From assembly GCF_038593855.1 (NCBI RefSeq), contig NZ_CP151996.1:2542001-2606000 (forward strand): DNA of 64,000 nt, in the 5' to 3' direction. This document shows positions 8,538 through 16,784 of the stretch, one piece after another. The notes beneath the pieces were generated by a model. That model saw only the letters and a program-made list of their open reading frames with translations. It was not told the DNA's origin and made no database searches. Each line of letters begins with the position of its first letter. The first letter of the stretch is position 1. A program made the translations under genes and the position numbers. This stretch comes from Lysinibacillus sp. FSL M8-0337. Its GTDB lineage: Bacteria > Bacillota > Bacilli > Bacillales_A > Planococcaceae.

Positions 8538-9034
8538 TTGAAAATAACAAATTTGAATAAAAAGATCGACAATGTCACATGTATATAGACTTATCCTTGT
8601 GCATACTCACTGTACTATTTCCCTATGAATTATAATGTACTTAGAACTTCCTACATAAATTAGAAATATTAATCTTTATCAACGTTTAGTATTTGTCGAA
8701 AGAGCAGTAATTTACTAAAAGTTAACCATCACTCACTATTATTCAAAAAACAATTAACTAAATAATCCAAAATTGCTATAATACTTATAACTATTGAAAC
8801 ACACGTAACTTTAGAAATAATAAAGTATTTATTTTTTATCTAGTTTGCAGGCTAATAGCTAGTTATCATAACTATTTCATCATAGTAATAGTAGTGTAAA
8901 GCAAATTTAGCTTTGCACCTCCTGATTTGTTGGTTAGGGTCACTCTGGTCCAGTGACCCTTTAATCATTTTTCCATTCCAATCTACAATTCTTTATACGT
9001 GACCAAATATAAACGAAAGCAAGTGAGGTCCATA
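8538..9034. other. Gene-free stretch with two hairpins
   Basis: No supported gene. Near its right end are two hairpins. The first pairs AAAGC with GCTTT near 8897-8915. The second (8937-8959) pairs GGGTCACT with AGTGACCC and is followed by TTTAATCATTTTT, so it looks like a plus-strand terminator with no gene before it. Confidence 0.45.
8937..8972 (+). terminator. Orphan plus-strand terminator
   Basis: GGGTCACT and AGTGACCC pair around a 7-base loop, followed by a T-rich tail. There is no intact plus-strand gene upstream. Confidence 0.55.
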
Positions 9035-9571
9035 ATGGCATTCTGGTTAAATGTTCAAACATTAATCTGGTTATTTCCTATTCTTTTCATTATCCACGAT
9101 TTTGAAGAGATTATTTTAGTAGAAAAATGGTTGCATACGAATCGCAATAAGATTTATAAACGGCTGCCTTCCAAAATAGCTGACCGAATTGTGAAGCAGT
9201 TTTCTATGACGACAGCTCAATTTGCAGCAGCAGTTATCGTTATTTTTTTATTTGTCAGTGCAGCTACTGTTTCAGCTATTCACTATCTCTATAATGGCAC
9301 TAGTTGGAGTTTATACTTTTTTATAGCTGTTTCATTAGTATTTTTTATTCATGCGTTTACGCATATTGGGCAGACGATTATATTTCGCTCTATTGCTCCT
9401 GGAACTATTACATCGATCATTCTTATTATTCCATACAGCATTCTTTTATTTAGATCATTATTGATGGAGGAAATTGTTACGTGGAAAATGATTTTGATAT
9501 CCTTACCTTTTGGTGTGCTCTTTTTTCCTGTTGTGTTAACAGCTCATTGGATTGGCAAAAAGTTTATATAA
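9035..9571 (+). CDS. HXXEE-domain membrane protein
   Basis: 178 residues. ATG 9035 is chosen because GTGAGG lies about six bases upstream, unlike at 8999. The first hydrophobic segment is followed by IIHDFEEIILVEKWLH, which is the His-x-x-Glu-Glu signature of the HXXEE family. A second feature, HAFTHIGQTI at about residue 105, supplies more conserved histidines. About five membrane segments follow. The conserved polar residues inside the membrane suggest a metal-dependent membrane enzyme, but no function is established for the family as far as I know. Confidence 0.75.
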   Translation: MAFWLNVQTLIWLFPILFIIHDFEEIILVEKWLHTNRNKIYKRLPSKIADRIVKQFSMTTAQFAAAVIVIFLFVSAATVSAIHYLYNGTSWSLYFFIAVSLVFFIHAFTHIGQTIIFRSIAPGTITSIILIIPYSILLFRSLLMEEIVTWKMILISLPFGVLFFPVVLTAHWIGKKFI

Positions 9572-9648
9572 TTTATGAACTGTTAAGCTCTTTTTTGCAA
9601 AATATAAATAAATCCTTTTTATTTTTCAGTTCACTTAAACAGGGTTGT

Positions 9649-9957
9649 TTATTTTACATATTTCAAATGCTTTTTTACAAATGCTACAATGTATTGTACT
9701 TCCTCTTCTGTCATATTCAATAAACTACTAACTCTTCGTAATTTTGCTGGGGACTTTAATTGTTCTCTTACTTTATCAATAAACATGTATTTACACTTCC
9801 GTGGATTTACCGTATCCCTAATTTGTTTATAACGTAAGTAAGCATATCGAGCGAAGGCGTTCAACATTTCTCGCTCGTATCCTTCTCGTTCTAAGTTCAT
9901 GACAGCAGCTTCTATCTCTTCGGTTTCAAAAATCCAGGAGCCATCGGTTAATTGCAT
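9649..9957 (-). CDS. Hypothetical helical protein
   Basis: 102 residues from ATG 9957, which follows AGAGGTGG. It begins MQLTDGSWIFETEEIEAAVM and is rich in charged helical sequence, ending VAFVKKHLKYVK. It has no signal peptide or membrane segment. The family is not recognised. It is convergent with the HXXEE gene. Confidence 0.6.
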   Translation of the reverse strand: MQLTDGSWIFETEEIEAAVMNLEREGYEREMLNAFARYAYLRYKQIRDTVNPRKCKYMFIDKVREQLKSPAKLRRVSSLLNMTEEEVQYIVAFVKKHLKYVK

Positions 9958-10450
9958 ACTACCACCTCTTTCCAAATAAACTTGGTAAAGCTTGTTGAAG
10001 GCAAAGTCCTCTTGATCACATCCATTTATGCTTCAATATTCCTTTAACGCTATTCTTTCGAGATGTGTTATCCCTCAACACGCTCTTCCCCTCATTATTA
10101 AATGCAAAATAAAAAGCCCCACCTAGTTAGATGTGACTCTTTTATTATTTTTGATGAAAAACAGCTACCATTTTGTGCTGTGTTAAACGAACAATTAAAC
10201 GTTTCAATTTTATGACCTGCTATCTCTTTGCGATTATTTTTTACGTATAGCAATCCCCACACCGTATGCCAATCAAAAGATATTGGGTCTTTTAGCAGTC
10301 TTATTCAAGGCAGTGTGTGGTAGAAAAACTATATTTAAAGCCAAATGGCCTTGTTTCTATATTCTTGCCATTACTGTGTGGGAATTGTTTAAAGTAATGT
10401 CCTTATCCGTCATGAAAAAGCCACTAAATCACAAGACTTTTAACTACAAT
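9958..10450. other. Gene-free stretch
   Basis: I find no gene here with a credible ribosome binding site. A weak imperfect hairpin near 10112-10142 (AAAAAGCCCCAC with GTGACTCTTTT) may be a degenerate terminator. An open frame at 10283-10513 has no site and overlaps the holin gene. Confidence 0.4.
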
Positions 10451-10867
10451 CTACTGCTCATCATCCTTTTTATCGTCATTATCCTTTTTCAACTGTGCAA
10501 AAGCATTTGCTAAAAACTTTGGAACACGAATGCCCAACTTACCTAAGTTTTCGATTATACTTATTCCTTCCATCCCAATTAAAAACAAAATCATGGCGTT
10601 ACGCATAAAGTTGCCGCTTTCTGTTGCATTGTCCAACTGAACTGCTGCAATAACCATTAAAATCATGGCTGTCTTTTTCAGTAGACCTTTAAAAGTTTTA
10701 CGAGAATCTATATCTTTGATGATCCAACCAACCATTACACCTAATGTCAAATCAATTGCCATTAGAATTGTTAAAGATGTCACCAATTCATCTACACCGC
10801 CAATTAGATATACGATTAATGCGGTCATACCTCCTATAAGTGAAGACCAAAATGTATTTGTTTCCAT
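10451..10867 (-). CDS. Phage-type holin (holin 4 / Cph1-like)
   Basis: 138 residues with an AGGTGATGAT site before ATG 10867. Three to four hydrophobic segments are spread over residues 8-110, and the C-terminus is highly charged (KKDNDDKKDDEQ), which is the layout of the toxin-secretion/phage-lysis holin family. The LTLGVMVGWIIKDIDSRKTF segment is typical of it. Holins form membrane lesions that release endolysin or other exported proteins. No endolysin or other phage structural gene is adjacent, so it is either a domesticated holin or a prophage remnant. Confidence 0.75.
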   Translation of the reverse strand: METNTFWSSLIGGMTALIVYLIGGVDELVTSLTILMAIDLTLGVMVGWIIKDIDSRKTFKGLLKKTAMILMVIAAVQLDNATESGNFMRNAMILFLIGMEGISIIENLGKLGIRVPKFLANAFAQLKKDNDDKKDDEQ

Positions 10868-10925
10868 ATCATCACCTACCTTCTTCTATATTAGAACCCC
10901 CCACACAGGTGATAGCTGGAGGCAT

Positions 10926-10960
10926 AAAAAAACTACTTTATTTTTCATAAAGTACTTTTT
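10926..10960. terminator. Bidirectional terminator-like hairpin
   Basis: AAAAACTACTTTAT pairs with ATAAAGTACTTTTT, with one mismatch and a 5-base loop. It lies upstream of the holin and has no obvious gene to serve. Confidence 0.5.
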
Positions 10961-11445
10961 GATTTCTTCAATCAATGCCTTCATTTCTAGCATATTCAAT
11001 TCCTAGACCTATGAAGGTTAACAAAAATACAGAAAGAACTAACTTTTCGTAAATAAACCTCACTCAAGCTTCTAGCCATTAGCTATCACATTCGTTCTAC
11101 TTTTTGGCACAACTATGCCTGCTACAATTAGTGGACTTAATGGATTAGCAATACTTTATATTGCGAAGTATCGTTGAAAAAAGCATGCAGGTAAAATTGT
11201 AGGGATAGAATCACCATCATAAATAATCGCAACATTAATGTAGTGAATTAGAAATGCTATACCGCAGTTTAAAAAGTATGCTATAATGCTCTTACTGACA
11301 AACCAAACAGGTAACCAATTCAAAGCTGTAGCGTTTTTATACGCTGCAGCTTTTTGTAATGAAAAACTTTACACATTAAAAAAAACATTTCTAAAACAGA
11401 TGGGCTTGAATTGGGATAAATACCCCTCCGCATTTCAACAGGGAA

Positions 11446-11454
11446 CATATTATA
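11446..11454 (+). promoter_or_regulatory. Candidate sigma-K-type -10 element
   Basis: CATATTATA matches CATANNNTA and lies 30 bases before the start of the YjcZ-like gene, leaving room for a short leader with its AAAGGAGG site. Motif match only. Confidence 0.3.
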
Positions 11455-11483
11455 AATTGAAGGAAGGAAAGGAGGTATGTTTC

Positions 11484-11642
11484 ATGGGCTACTACGGAAA
11501 TGTAGGAAGCTGGAACAATAATTATTGTGGTGGATATAACTACGGCGGTGACTATTACTATGGTGGCGGCAATGGCTCTACGTTTACGCTTATTGTTGTA
11601 CTCTTTATTCTCTTAATTATTGTCGGTACTGCTTTCTTATAA
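11484..11642 (+). CDS. YjcZ-family sporulation peptide
   Basis: 52 residues from ATG 11484, behind a near-perfect AAAGGAGG. The first half is Gly/Tyr/Asn-rich (NYCGGYNYGGDYYYGGGNGS), and the second half is one membrane segment (FTLIVVLFILLIIVGTAFL). This two-part design is that of the YjcZ / small spore-associated membrane peptides of Bacillales. The frame continues upstream to 11286, but the strong site and the typical sequence set the start here. A sigma-K-like -10 precedes it and a strong terminator follows. Confidence 0.85.
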   Translation: MGYYGNVGSWNNNYCGGYNYGGDYYYGGGNGSTFTLIVVLFILLIIVGTAFL

Positions 11643-11702
11643 AAAATGTTATACAAAGCAATGGCATGCATGATGCTAGCTTTACACTCCTATTAACCCC
11701 TT

Positions 11703-11735
11703 TGGGTCACTTCCCCCAAGTGACCCATTTTTTAT
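11703..11735 (+). terminator. Intrinsic terminator of the YjcZ-like gene
   Basis: GGGTCACT and AGTGACCC with a short loop are followed by ATTTTTTAT. The stem is the same as the orphan hairpin at 8937-8959. Confidence 0.85.
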
Positions 11736-11909
11736 GGTTAAAAAAAGTGAAAATATCTTGGATTTCCTCCTGCATTTCGTCATTCTATACAGCATGAATA
11801 AAAAATGGACTTCATTTAAAGGAAAATTGGACGAGTATAGGTTCGCGCTTATTCGCAAATAGTATAAGTGGTGTAATGTCACCAAATTAACTTCGATGGA
11901 GGGATTTTG

Positions 11910-12086
11910 ATGAATTCAATTCGAGAAGGTTTAATCCCAACTATTTTAGGTTCTGCTGTTACAGCTGCTGGATATGCATTAAAGCAAAAAAGCGGTTCTA
12001 ACAAAATGATTGCCCATACAGTCTTTGGATTTGGTTTAGCACATATTGTGTTAGGAGCAATAGACCTTGTAGAACATCGTCGTTAG
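11910..12086 (+). CDS. Small glycine-rich hydrophobic protein
   Basis: 58 residues, MNSIREGLIPTILGSAVTAA onward, ending in DLVEHRR. ATG 11910 is preceded by GGAGGG at normal spacing. Two hydrophobic stretches (residues 8-24 and 34-52) are separated by a basic hinge KQKSGSNK. I do not know its function. Similar small Bacillus proteins exist in my memory but without a role. A terminator directly after the stop supports a discrete transcript. Confidence 0.7.
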   Translation: MNSIREGLIPTILGSAVTAAGYALKQKSGSNKMIAHTVFGFGLAHIVLGAIDLVEHRR

Positions 12087-12088
12087 AA

Positions 12089-12124
12089 ATGGAAGGGCAC
12101 ACTATTGTGCTCTTCTTTTTTATT
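12089..12124 (+). terminator. Intrinsic terminator of the 58-residue gene
   Basis: GAAGGGCACA and TGTGCTCTTC pair (one wobble) around a short loop, followed by TTTTTTAT. Confidence 0.8.
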
Positions 12125-12173
12125 TGTTTCGTATATATTCGCTTAGCTTAAATCATAACTGGTGTAATAATGC

Positions 12174-12224
12174 TAAAAAACTTCGATGAGTGCTTGTTTA
12201 ACTTGCACTTATCGAAGTTATTTT
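12174..12224 (-). terminator. Intrinsic terminator of the deacetylase gene
   Basis: On the minus strand AACTTCGATAAGTGC and GCACTCATCGAAGTT form a long stem, followed by TTTTTT, 17 bases after the deacetylase stop. Confidence 0.8.
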
Positions 12225-12240
12225 AATAGTAGCATTCCTG

Positions 12241-12999
12241 CTATTTCTTATTGTTTTCCATTTTATTCGTTGCTTTTTGCACTTCAAGTAATTCCGAAAC
12301 CGTAACAAATTTATACCCCTGATTTTCCAGTTCAGGTAAAATTTTTTCTAGTGCTTTAACCGTTTGACCACGATCTCCGCCACCATCATGAAAAAGGACG
12401 ATATTTCCTTCCTTGGCCCCTTTTAACACAGTGTTAACTATTTTATTAATACCAGGGCTTTTCCAGTCCATTGTATCTTGGTGCCAAGACCACATCACTA
12501 CTTTGTATCCTTCTTTTGCAACTGCATCAATCATACCGTCTGTATATTGTCCTTCCACTGGACGGAATAAAGTTGGAGAATATCCACTAATACCGTAAAT
12601 TGTTTCGTGTGTTTTTTTAATTTCTTTCAATAGATTAGGGATACTCGTTCTTAAAGGATGTGTATATGTGTGAATGGCTAATTCATGCCCTTCTTCATAC
12701 ATTCTTTGAATAACTGCTGGGTTTTTTTCCGCATTTTCACCGACTATAAAAAATGTAGATGTTGCATTGTACTTGTTTAAAACATCTAATATTTCTGGTG
12801 TATATTTTTTATGAGGGCCATCGTCAAAGGTCAAAGCAATAATTTTTTCATTCGTTTTTATTTCCCATAATATTTGCCCTGCCTCTTCATAATATTTTCT
12901 TCCTTTATCAGCTGAGAAACGTTCACTTACAAAAAAAATGGAGACAGCTAAAATACAAAAAGGCACAATATACAGCATTAATTTCTTCAACAACTTCAC
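12241..12999 (-). CDS. Polysaccharide deacetylase (NodB domain), membrane-anchored
   Basis: 252 residues. An N-terminal signal anchor at residues 7-25 precedes a NodB homology domain. Motif 1 is TFDDGPH (Asp59 catalytic base, Asp60 metal). Motif 2 is HTYTHP, with His110 and His114 as the other metal ligands. Motif 3 is RPVEGQ, motif 4 the SWHQDTMDW segment, and motif 5 LFHDGGGDR with the catalytic histidine. The family removes acetyl groups from peptidoglycan or chitin-like sugars outside the cell. Relatives in spore formers include PdaA-like and YheN/YjeA-like enzymes; which one this is cannot be decided. Own terminator. Confidence 0.88.
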   Translation of the reverse strand: MKLLKKLMLYIVPFCILAVSIFFVSERFSADKGRKYYEEAGQILWEIKTNEKIIALTFDDGPHKKYTPEILDVLNKYNATSTFFIVGENAEKNPAVIQRMYEEGHELAIHTYTHPLRTSIPNLLKEIKKTHETIYGISGYSPTLFRPVEGQYTDGMIDAVAKEGYKVVMWSWHQDTMDWKSPGINKIVNTVLKGAKEGNIVLFHDGGGDRGQTVKALEKILPELENQGYKFVTVSELLEVQKATNKMENNKK

Positions 13000-13150
13000 T
13001 TCCCAAAAAAATTATTTAGTACTTTATTATTTGTGGAAATGATAAAAAAATGCTTTTAACTTTGAATTATTAACTGCCATATGAAGTATAAAAAAACAAG
13101 TTATGTGCCACAATAAAATTAAAGCCATGAATCTCCCTAATTATTCATTT

Positions 13151-13184
13151 GCTGTAGCAAACTGTTGCTACAGCTTTTTTTATT
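13151..13184 (+). terminator. Orphan plus-strand terminator
   Basis: GCTGTAGCAA and TTGCTACAGC with a 4-base loop are followed by TTTTTTT. No intact plus-strand gene lies in the 150 bases upstream; it may end a short untranslated RNA or a lost gene. Confidence 0.6.
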
Positions 13185-13225
13185 AAAATGACGCAAAGCT
13201 GCTGTAGTTCCTCCGATTACGGAAA

Positions 13226-13270
13226 AACACACTCATTTTAACTAATACCACCGTTAAAATAAGTGTGTGC
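13226..13270 (-). terminator. Intrinsic terminator of the SDR gene
   Basis: On the minus strand ACACACTTATTTTAAC and GTTAAAATGAGTGTGT form a long stem, followed by TTTT, directly after the gene at 13281. Confidence 0.8.
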
Positions 13271-13280
13271 AAATAAACTA

Positions 13281-13910
13281 TTAATAGGCGATGCCTACTC
13301 GACAGTTCACGTATTCAGAACATTGAATTTGTTGGTAAGTAAATTCTGCAGTGTCTGCCACAGATATTTCACTCCCACCTTCTGGAAGGAAATCTCGCTC
13401 TACGCGATATTTACCTGTATAACGTCCATCTGGTAAATATGTAGGACAAACGATTGTCCAATCCATAGTTGATTGCGCTAATAATGTAAAGGCATTGTGA
13501 TGTTCTTGTGCTGCAAACGTTGACTTTCGTTTTGATTCACTGGATTGATATCGAAGTAAATTAGGCGTTAGACGACTTTGTAAAACTCCAGCTGTCCCGA
13601 CTGTTATAATTCGCTTCACATTTCTACTTGCCATGGCATCGAGAATAAGTGGTAAACTTGCTGTTAACGTATTTGTCCCATCCGTATTTAATGCGCTAAT
13701 CACGACATCTACATCAGCCATAACTGATATGAGGTCGTTTTTATTTAAGACATTACCTTGTTTAACTTGTAAATTTTCATTCGCCATTATCATTTTACTT
13801 GGTGTACGTACTAATGTGATCACTTGATGACCATCGTTTAGTGCAAGGGAAACGATATGACTGCCTACACGGCCCGTTGCACCCAAAACTAAAATATTCA
13901 GTAAAATCAC
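13281..13910 (-). CDS. NAD(P)-binding atypical SDR family protein
   Basis: 209 residues. The N-terminus NILVLGATGRVGSHIVSLAL holds the dinucleotide-binding motif GATGRVG of atypical short-chain dehydrogenases (NmrA/YwnB-like), followed by VITLVRTPSKM and the second-strand region VDVVISALN. No classical YxxxK catalytic pair is evident, consistent with atypical members. The start could be GTG 13910 or CTG 13901, both near GAGGTG. The family includes flavin reductases and redox sensors; the substrate is unknown. It is monocistronic, with a strong terminator. Confidence 0.75.
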   Translation of the reverse strand: MILLNILVLGATGRVGSHIVSLALNDGHQVITLVRTPSKMIMANENLQVKQGNVLNKNDLISVMADVDVVISALNTDGTNTLTASLPLILDAMASRNVKRIITVGTAGVLQSRLTPNLLRYQSSESKRKSTFAAQEHHNAFTLLAQSTMDWTIVCPTYLPDGRYTGKYRVERDFLPEGGSEISVADTAEFTYQQIQCSEYVNCRVGIAY

Positions 13911-13960
13911 CTCTTTCCTTGCGATTATATCATAGATTTAGATTAGTTTTTATGCATGAT

Positions 13961-13993
13961 AAAAGGACACAGCTCGTTCGACTGTGCCCCTTT
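13961..13993 (-). terminator. Intrinsic terminator of the 13999-14658 lipoprotein gene
   Basis: On the minus strand GGGCACAGT and GCTGTGTCC pair around a loop containing CGAACG and are followed by TTTT. Confidence 0.75.
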
Positions 13994-13998
13994 ATATT

Positions 13999-14658
13999 TT
14001 ATTCTATATGAGACGTTGCAATAGCTTGAGCTAATGTAGTACCACCATCTATATTTTCATAACTATATTGACCTAAAGGTAAACCCCAAATTTCTACAAA
14101 ATCCCCTTCAAGGAATTCTGTTGAATGATAGCCAATAGCATAAATCGCATTAAAGTCCATATCTTCAATTAAAATAAGTGACACTGGTGTACCATCCTCT
14201 AATGTATCTTCCTCTATTTGGATGATATCGCCTGCAAAAGTAACCATTTTCTCTAGATACGGTTTAATATTTTTATTTAAATGCTTGGAAGTGATTTTAT
14301 CATCCGCAAGCTTTTTTGTTTTTTGAATGGCTTCTTTTGATAAAGCAGGGAATAAATCTGCATTCGTTGAAATAAAATTATATGATTGCTTTTCTAATGT
14401 TAGTTGATCTTCTGTGAAAAATGGTACATCTTCTAAATAGTTTCTTGCATAATTGACTACTGGAGCAGCTGCTTCTTTCTCAGTCTGATCGTTTTTAACT
14501 TCTTCTTTTTCTTCTGATTCCTTATCTGCTGAAGCTTCTTCCTTCTTTGCTTCGTTACTTGGGATAGGAGTGCTACCTCCTTTGCTAACTTCACTACCAC
14601 ATGCGGCTGCCATAATTGCTACTAACGACAGTACAGCCATGATTAAAAACTTCTTCAT
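13999..14658 (-). CDS. Lipoprotein of unknown function
   Basis: 219 residues from ATG 14658 (GGGAGG eight bases upstream; the GTG at 14661 is less likely). A lipoprotein signal ends in AAAC with Cys20. Residues 25-65 are a low-complexity Glu/Lys/Ala linker. The folded part from about residue 70 to the end includes DIIQIEEDTLEDGTPVSLIL and VEIWGLPLG, which looks like an OB-fold-like barrel. It would sit on the outer membrane face. I do not recognise a specific family. Confidence 0.7.
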   Translation of the reverse strand: MKKFLIMAVLSLVAIMAAACGSEVSKGGSTPIPSNEAKKEEASADKESEEKEEVKNDQTEKEAAAPVVNYARNYLEDVPFFTEDQLTLEKQSYNFISTNADLFPALSKEAIQKTKKLADDKITSKHLNKNIKPYLEKMVTFAGDIIQIEEDTLEDGTPVSLILIEDMDFNAIYAIGYHSTEFLEGDFVEIWGLPLGQYSYENIDGGTTLAQAIATSHIE

Positions 14659-14811
14659 CACTAAATCCTCCCAATTCTTCTTTTAACATACTAAATATAC
14701 CAATAAAGAGGAGTACATACTATAATAATTTTCCAATAATTTTCAACTTTTTGTAGTTATTACTAACTACTTATTTTCTTGTAATAGACTAGAATTCATA
14801 TACAAAAATCG

Positions 14812-15204
14812 TCAATTTCGATCAGTAAGCTGGACATCCACAATAAACAAATTAAAGTTATTCTTTTTCGCTATGTTATTTACTATTTTTTGGATTTTGC
14901 TCTCCGTTCTGTTATCGACTTTCTCTAAATTATGTAAACTTATTGTGATAATTTGATTGTCCGATGAGTCGATTAAATATTCAATCGTGCTATCTGGATG
15001 ATACCCTTCAGCTCTTAGCGCTATAATTATTTTTTTTGTTAACTGTGTACTTTGTAACTTTTGTGCTACTTCTTCAGATGCATATTGAGAAGAATTATGT
15101 TGAGATAATTGCACAGATGCAGACGGCTGGTATTTTAAATAAATCGTTACAAATACAAGTAATGCCACTACTATACAAAAACCTTTTATAAGATTTTCAT
15201 GCAT
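14812..15204 (-). CDS. Small membrane-anchored protein of unknown function
   Basis: 130 residues. The ATG at 15204 follows GGAGAGCAGGAAA; the open frame extends to 15255 without a better site. One N-terminal membrane segment (IKGFCIVVALLVFVTIYL) is followed by an extracellular domain of about 100 residues with alternating helices and strands. It ends FNLFIVDVQLTDRN. It is not recognised. No terminator is obvious after it. Confidence 0.6.
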   Translation of the reverse strand: MHENLIKGFCIVVALLVFVTIYLKYQPSASVQLSQHNSSQYASEEVAQKLQSTQLTKKIIIALRAEGYHPDSTIEYLIDSSDNQIITISLHNLEKVDNRTESKIQKIVNNIAKKNNFNLFIVDVQLTDRN

Positions 15205-15519
15205 TTTCCTGCTCTCCTTTTTCACTAAAATACGTAATTGGGACACTAGATGCATCGCTGGAAAGCGCTCTTTGTCGAAAGAGAAAAGGAAGACAACAAT
15301 GTTATGCTCTTTTATCTTCTTCTTTGCTCAAATCTTATTCCTTTCTACCATTTGTTTCCAATAGGTATACATACAGGTTTGTTTTTTAAAAAAAAGATTT
15401 TATTTTTTAACTCTATTAAGGGACATATTACCAAGTCAATACCATTTCAATTCATAGATTATAAATGTAAGGCTAGCGCGCGCATTACACAAACAAACTA
15501 ACAAAAGGGAGATTTTAAA
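15205..15519 (+). other. Upstream region of the coat-like gene
   Basis: There is no supported gene; an open frame at 15250-15501 has no ribosome binding site and unlikely composition. A CATAGATTA element at 15453-15461 resembles a sigma-K -10 for the gene at 15520. Confidence 0.4.
15453..15461 (+). promoter_or_regulatory. Candidate sigma-K-type -10 element
   Basis: CATAGATTA matches CATANNNTA and lies 59 bases before the coat-like gene start. No clear -35 was found. Confidence 0.3.
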
Positions 15520-15981
15520 ATGAAAGATAATAGATATTGCAAACATATGAATTGGAATCATTACAAAAAAGATACATGTGATAAACAAGAAGATAAATAT
15601 TATTGCGAAGTCGAAAAGAAATGCTACCATGTTGTTGAAAAACATGATCATAAAGAAAAATCTTGTTGCCGAAAACATGAAGATTGGAAACACAATCATT
15701 GTACTTGTGAAGAAAAATCTTGTTGGAAAGATGACAGAGATGAGCACAAAGACGATCATCACCACTGTGAAGGCTGTATTTGTCATTTATTACGAAGATT
15801 TGAATTAGGAACTACAGTAGATGTTTATTTATCAAGTGGAGGTAGCTTCCTTGGTGTGATTTTCTTAAAATTAGATACGTGTAATTGTTGTGCTTATTTT
15901 GTGGAAGCTGGAGCTGCACATGCCCCTATTATTGTCGATTGCAAAAAAATTGACGCACTCAGACGAATTGCAACTGTGTAA
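15520..15981 (+). CDS. Cys/His-rich probable spore coat or exosporium protein
   Basis: 153 residues, AGGGAG eight bases before ATG 15520. Residues 1-88 are a hydrophilic run of His, Lys, Asp, Glu and Cys (for example EKSCWKDDRDEHKDDHHHCE) with no hydrophobic core. From residue 87 the sequence CICHLLRRFELGTTVDVYLS becomes a compact, conserved-looking domain with an internal CNCC and ends in KIDALRRIATV. That C-terminal layout resembles CotY/CotZ/ExsY-type cysteine-rich outer-coat proteins, which self-assemble by disulfides; the match is only by pattern. The N-terminal half may bind metal. A sigma-K-like -10 lies upstream. Confidence 0.65.
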   Translation: MKDNRYCKHMNWNHYKKDTCDKQEDKYYCEVEKKCYHVVEKHDHKEKSCCRKHEDWKHNHCTCEEKSCWKDDRDEHKDDHHHCEGCICHLLRRFELGTTVDVYLSSGGSFLGVIFLKLDTCNCCAYFVEAGAAHAPIIVDCKKIDALRRIATV

Positions 15982-16137
15982 ACGAACCTAAGCTTTGCAT
16001 AAGAATCTGCTTGCTATTTACGGATGACTTTCAGTGTACTCAGATATCTGCTGCGTCTTCCCAAATTCTCCGAAATAGTCAAGCAGATTTTACTACGAAG
16101 GATGGAGGACTGTTACAAGCTTTTCCTATACAAAAAA

Positions 16138-16440
16138 TTATCCATTGACAATTACTTTTACTATTGGTTCTATTTTCCCTTTCGATACATCTCCTACATA
16201 GTCCACATCAATAATGACTGCTCGTGGTTCAAAACGTTGAATACTATCAATGATACGTGCGGTATTACGTCTCTTTGCAAAATGAAAAGGGACTTCAAGC
16301 TCTTTTTTTCTGTCCCGCTCTCTCTTATCAGGGTAGGACATAACAAATGTAGATAAAATATATGCTACATTTTGCAATATTTCATCGACGCCTGTTGCAC
16401 CAAAATCAATATTGCTCTTAGCGGTAACTTGATGTGTCAT
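16138..16440 (-). CDS. GPW/gp25-like (phage baseplate family) protein
   Basis: 100 residues from ATG 16440, preceded by AAAGG at eight bases. The segment GVDEILQNVAYILSTF, a variable middle, then NTARIIDSIQRFEPRAVIID and a final G..EPIVKVIV follow the order of the gp25/W baseplate-wedge family: EILQNIRTIL, I..AI...EPR, then a beta hairpin. No other tail genes are nearby, so it would be an isolated phage remnant or a domesticated protein. The call rests on pattern memory and is only moderately sure. Confidence 0.45.
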   Translation of the reverse strand: MTHQVTAKSNIDFGATGVDEILQNVAYILSTFVMSYPDKRERDRKKELEVPFHFAKRRNTARIIDSIQRFEPRAVIIDVDYVGDVSKGKIEPIVKVIVNG

Positions 16441-16631
16441 TCTATCAACCTTTCTTCCAAGAACGTTCATTCACATAAGACTTTAAATGAACAGTATCTT
16501 TCTTAATCCATTGCTAGATAACCCATTGTAAAAGGAACACTTAGTTATGTATGCAAAAACTGCGAAGGATATGTTAAAGTTAATCATTCGCAGCCTTATG
16601 TAACATCTTATAAATTATGATTTCACCCTCT

Positions 16632-16784
16632 TTATCTTGTTACCGCATAATAAATTACATATAACCAACTAAAGCATCCATGAATAATTGCCCAAAGTAT
16701 AGAATGATGAACACTCCAAGATATTGTAATAGCTAAAGCTGAACCAAATCCTATTCCATTTTTCACTACAGTTTTCTTTTCCAT
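16632..16784 (-). CDS. Small membrane protein, 50 residues
   Basis: The open frame runs from ATG 16784, behind GGAGAAGGACGG, to TAA at 16632. It reads MEKKTVVKNGIGFGSALAIT, then a hydrophobic stretch with SWSVHHSILWAIIHG and a terminal YVIYYAVTR. One or two membrane segments with several Trp/His residues are visible. Small proteins of this sort (short basic N-terminus, then GxGxGSALA) are common in Bacillales without known function. It is short, but the ribosome binding site and composition support it. Confidence 0.65.
   Translation of the reverse strand: MEKKTVVKNGIGFGSALAITISWSVHHSILWAIIHGCFSWLYVIYYAVTR

Larger units (their letters stand above)
10868..11483. other. Gene-free stretch with a terminator-like hairpin and a possible gene fragment
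   Basis: A hairpin at 10926-10960 has T-tracts on both strands. At about 11088-11179 the plus strand encodes LLFGTTMPATISGLNGLAIL, an in-frame hydrophobic end without a start, which may be the tail of a lost membrane protein gene. An open frame upstream of ATG 11484 lacks its own site. Confidence 0.4.

Noticed and set aside
10283..10513. Plus-strand open frame of 76 codons
   Set aside because: No ribosome binding site; overlaps the holin gene on the other strand.
15250..15501. Plus-strand open frame of 83 codons before the coat-like gene
   Set aside because: No ribosome binding site, no recognisable pattern, and it would cover the likely promoter region.
16024..16356. Plus-strand open frame of 110 codons
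   Set aside because: Antisense to the gp25-like gene, without a credible start site.
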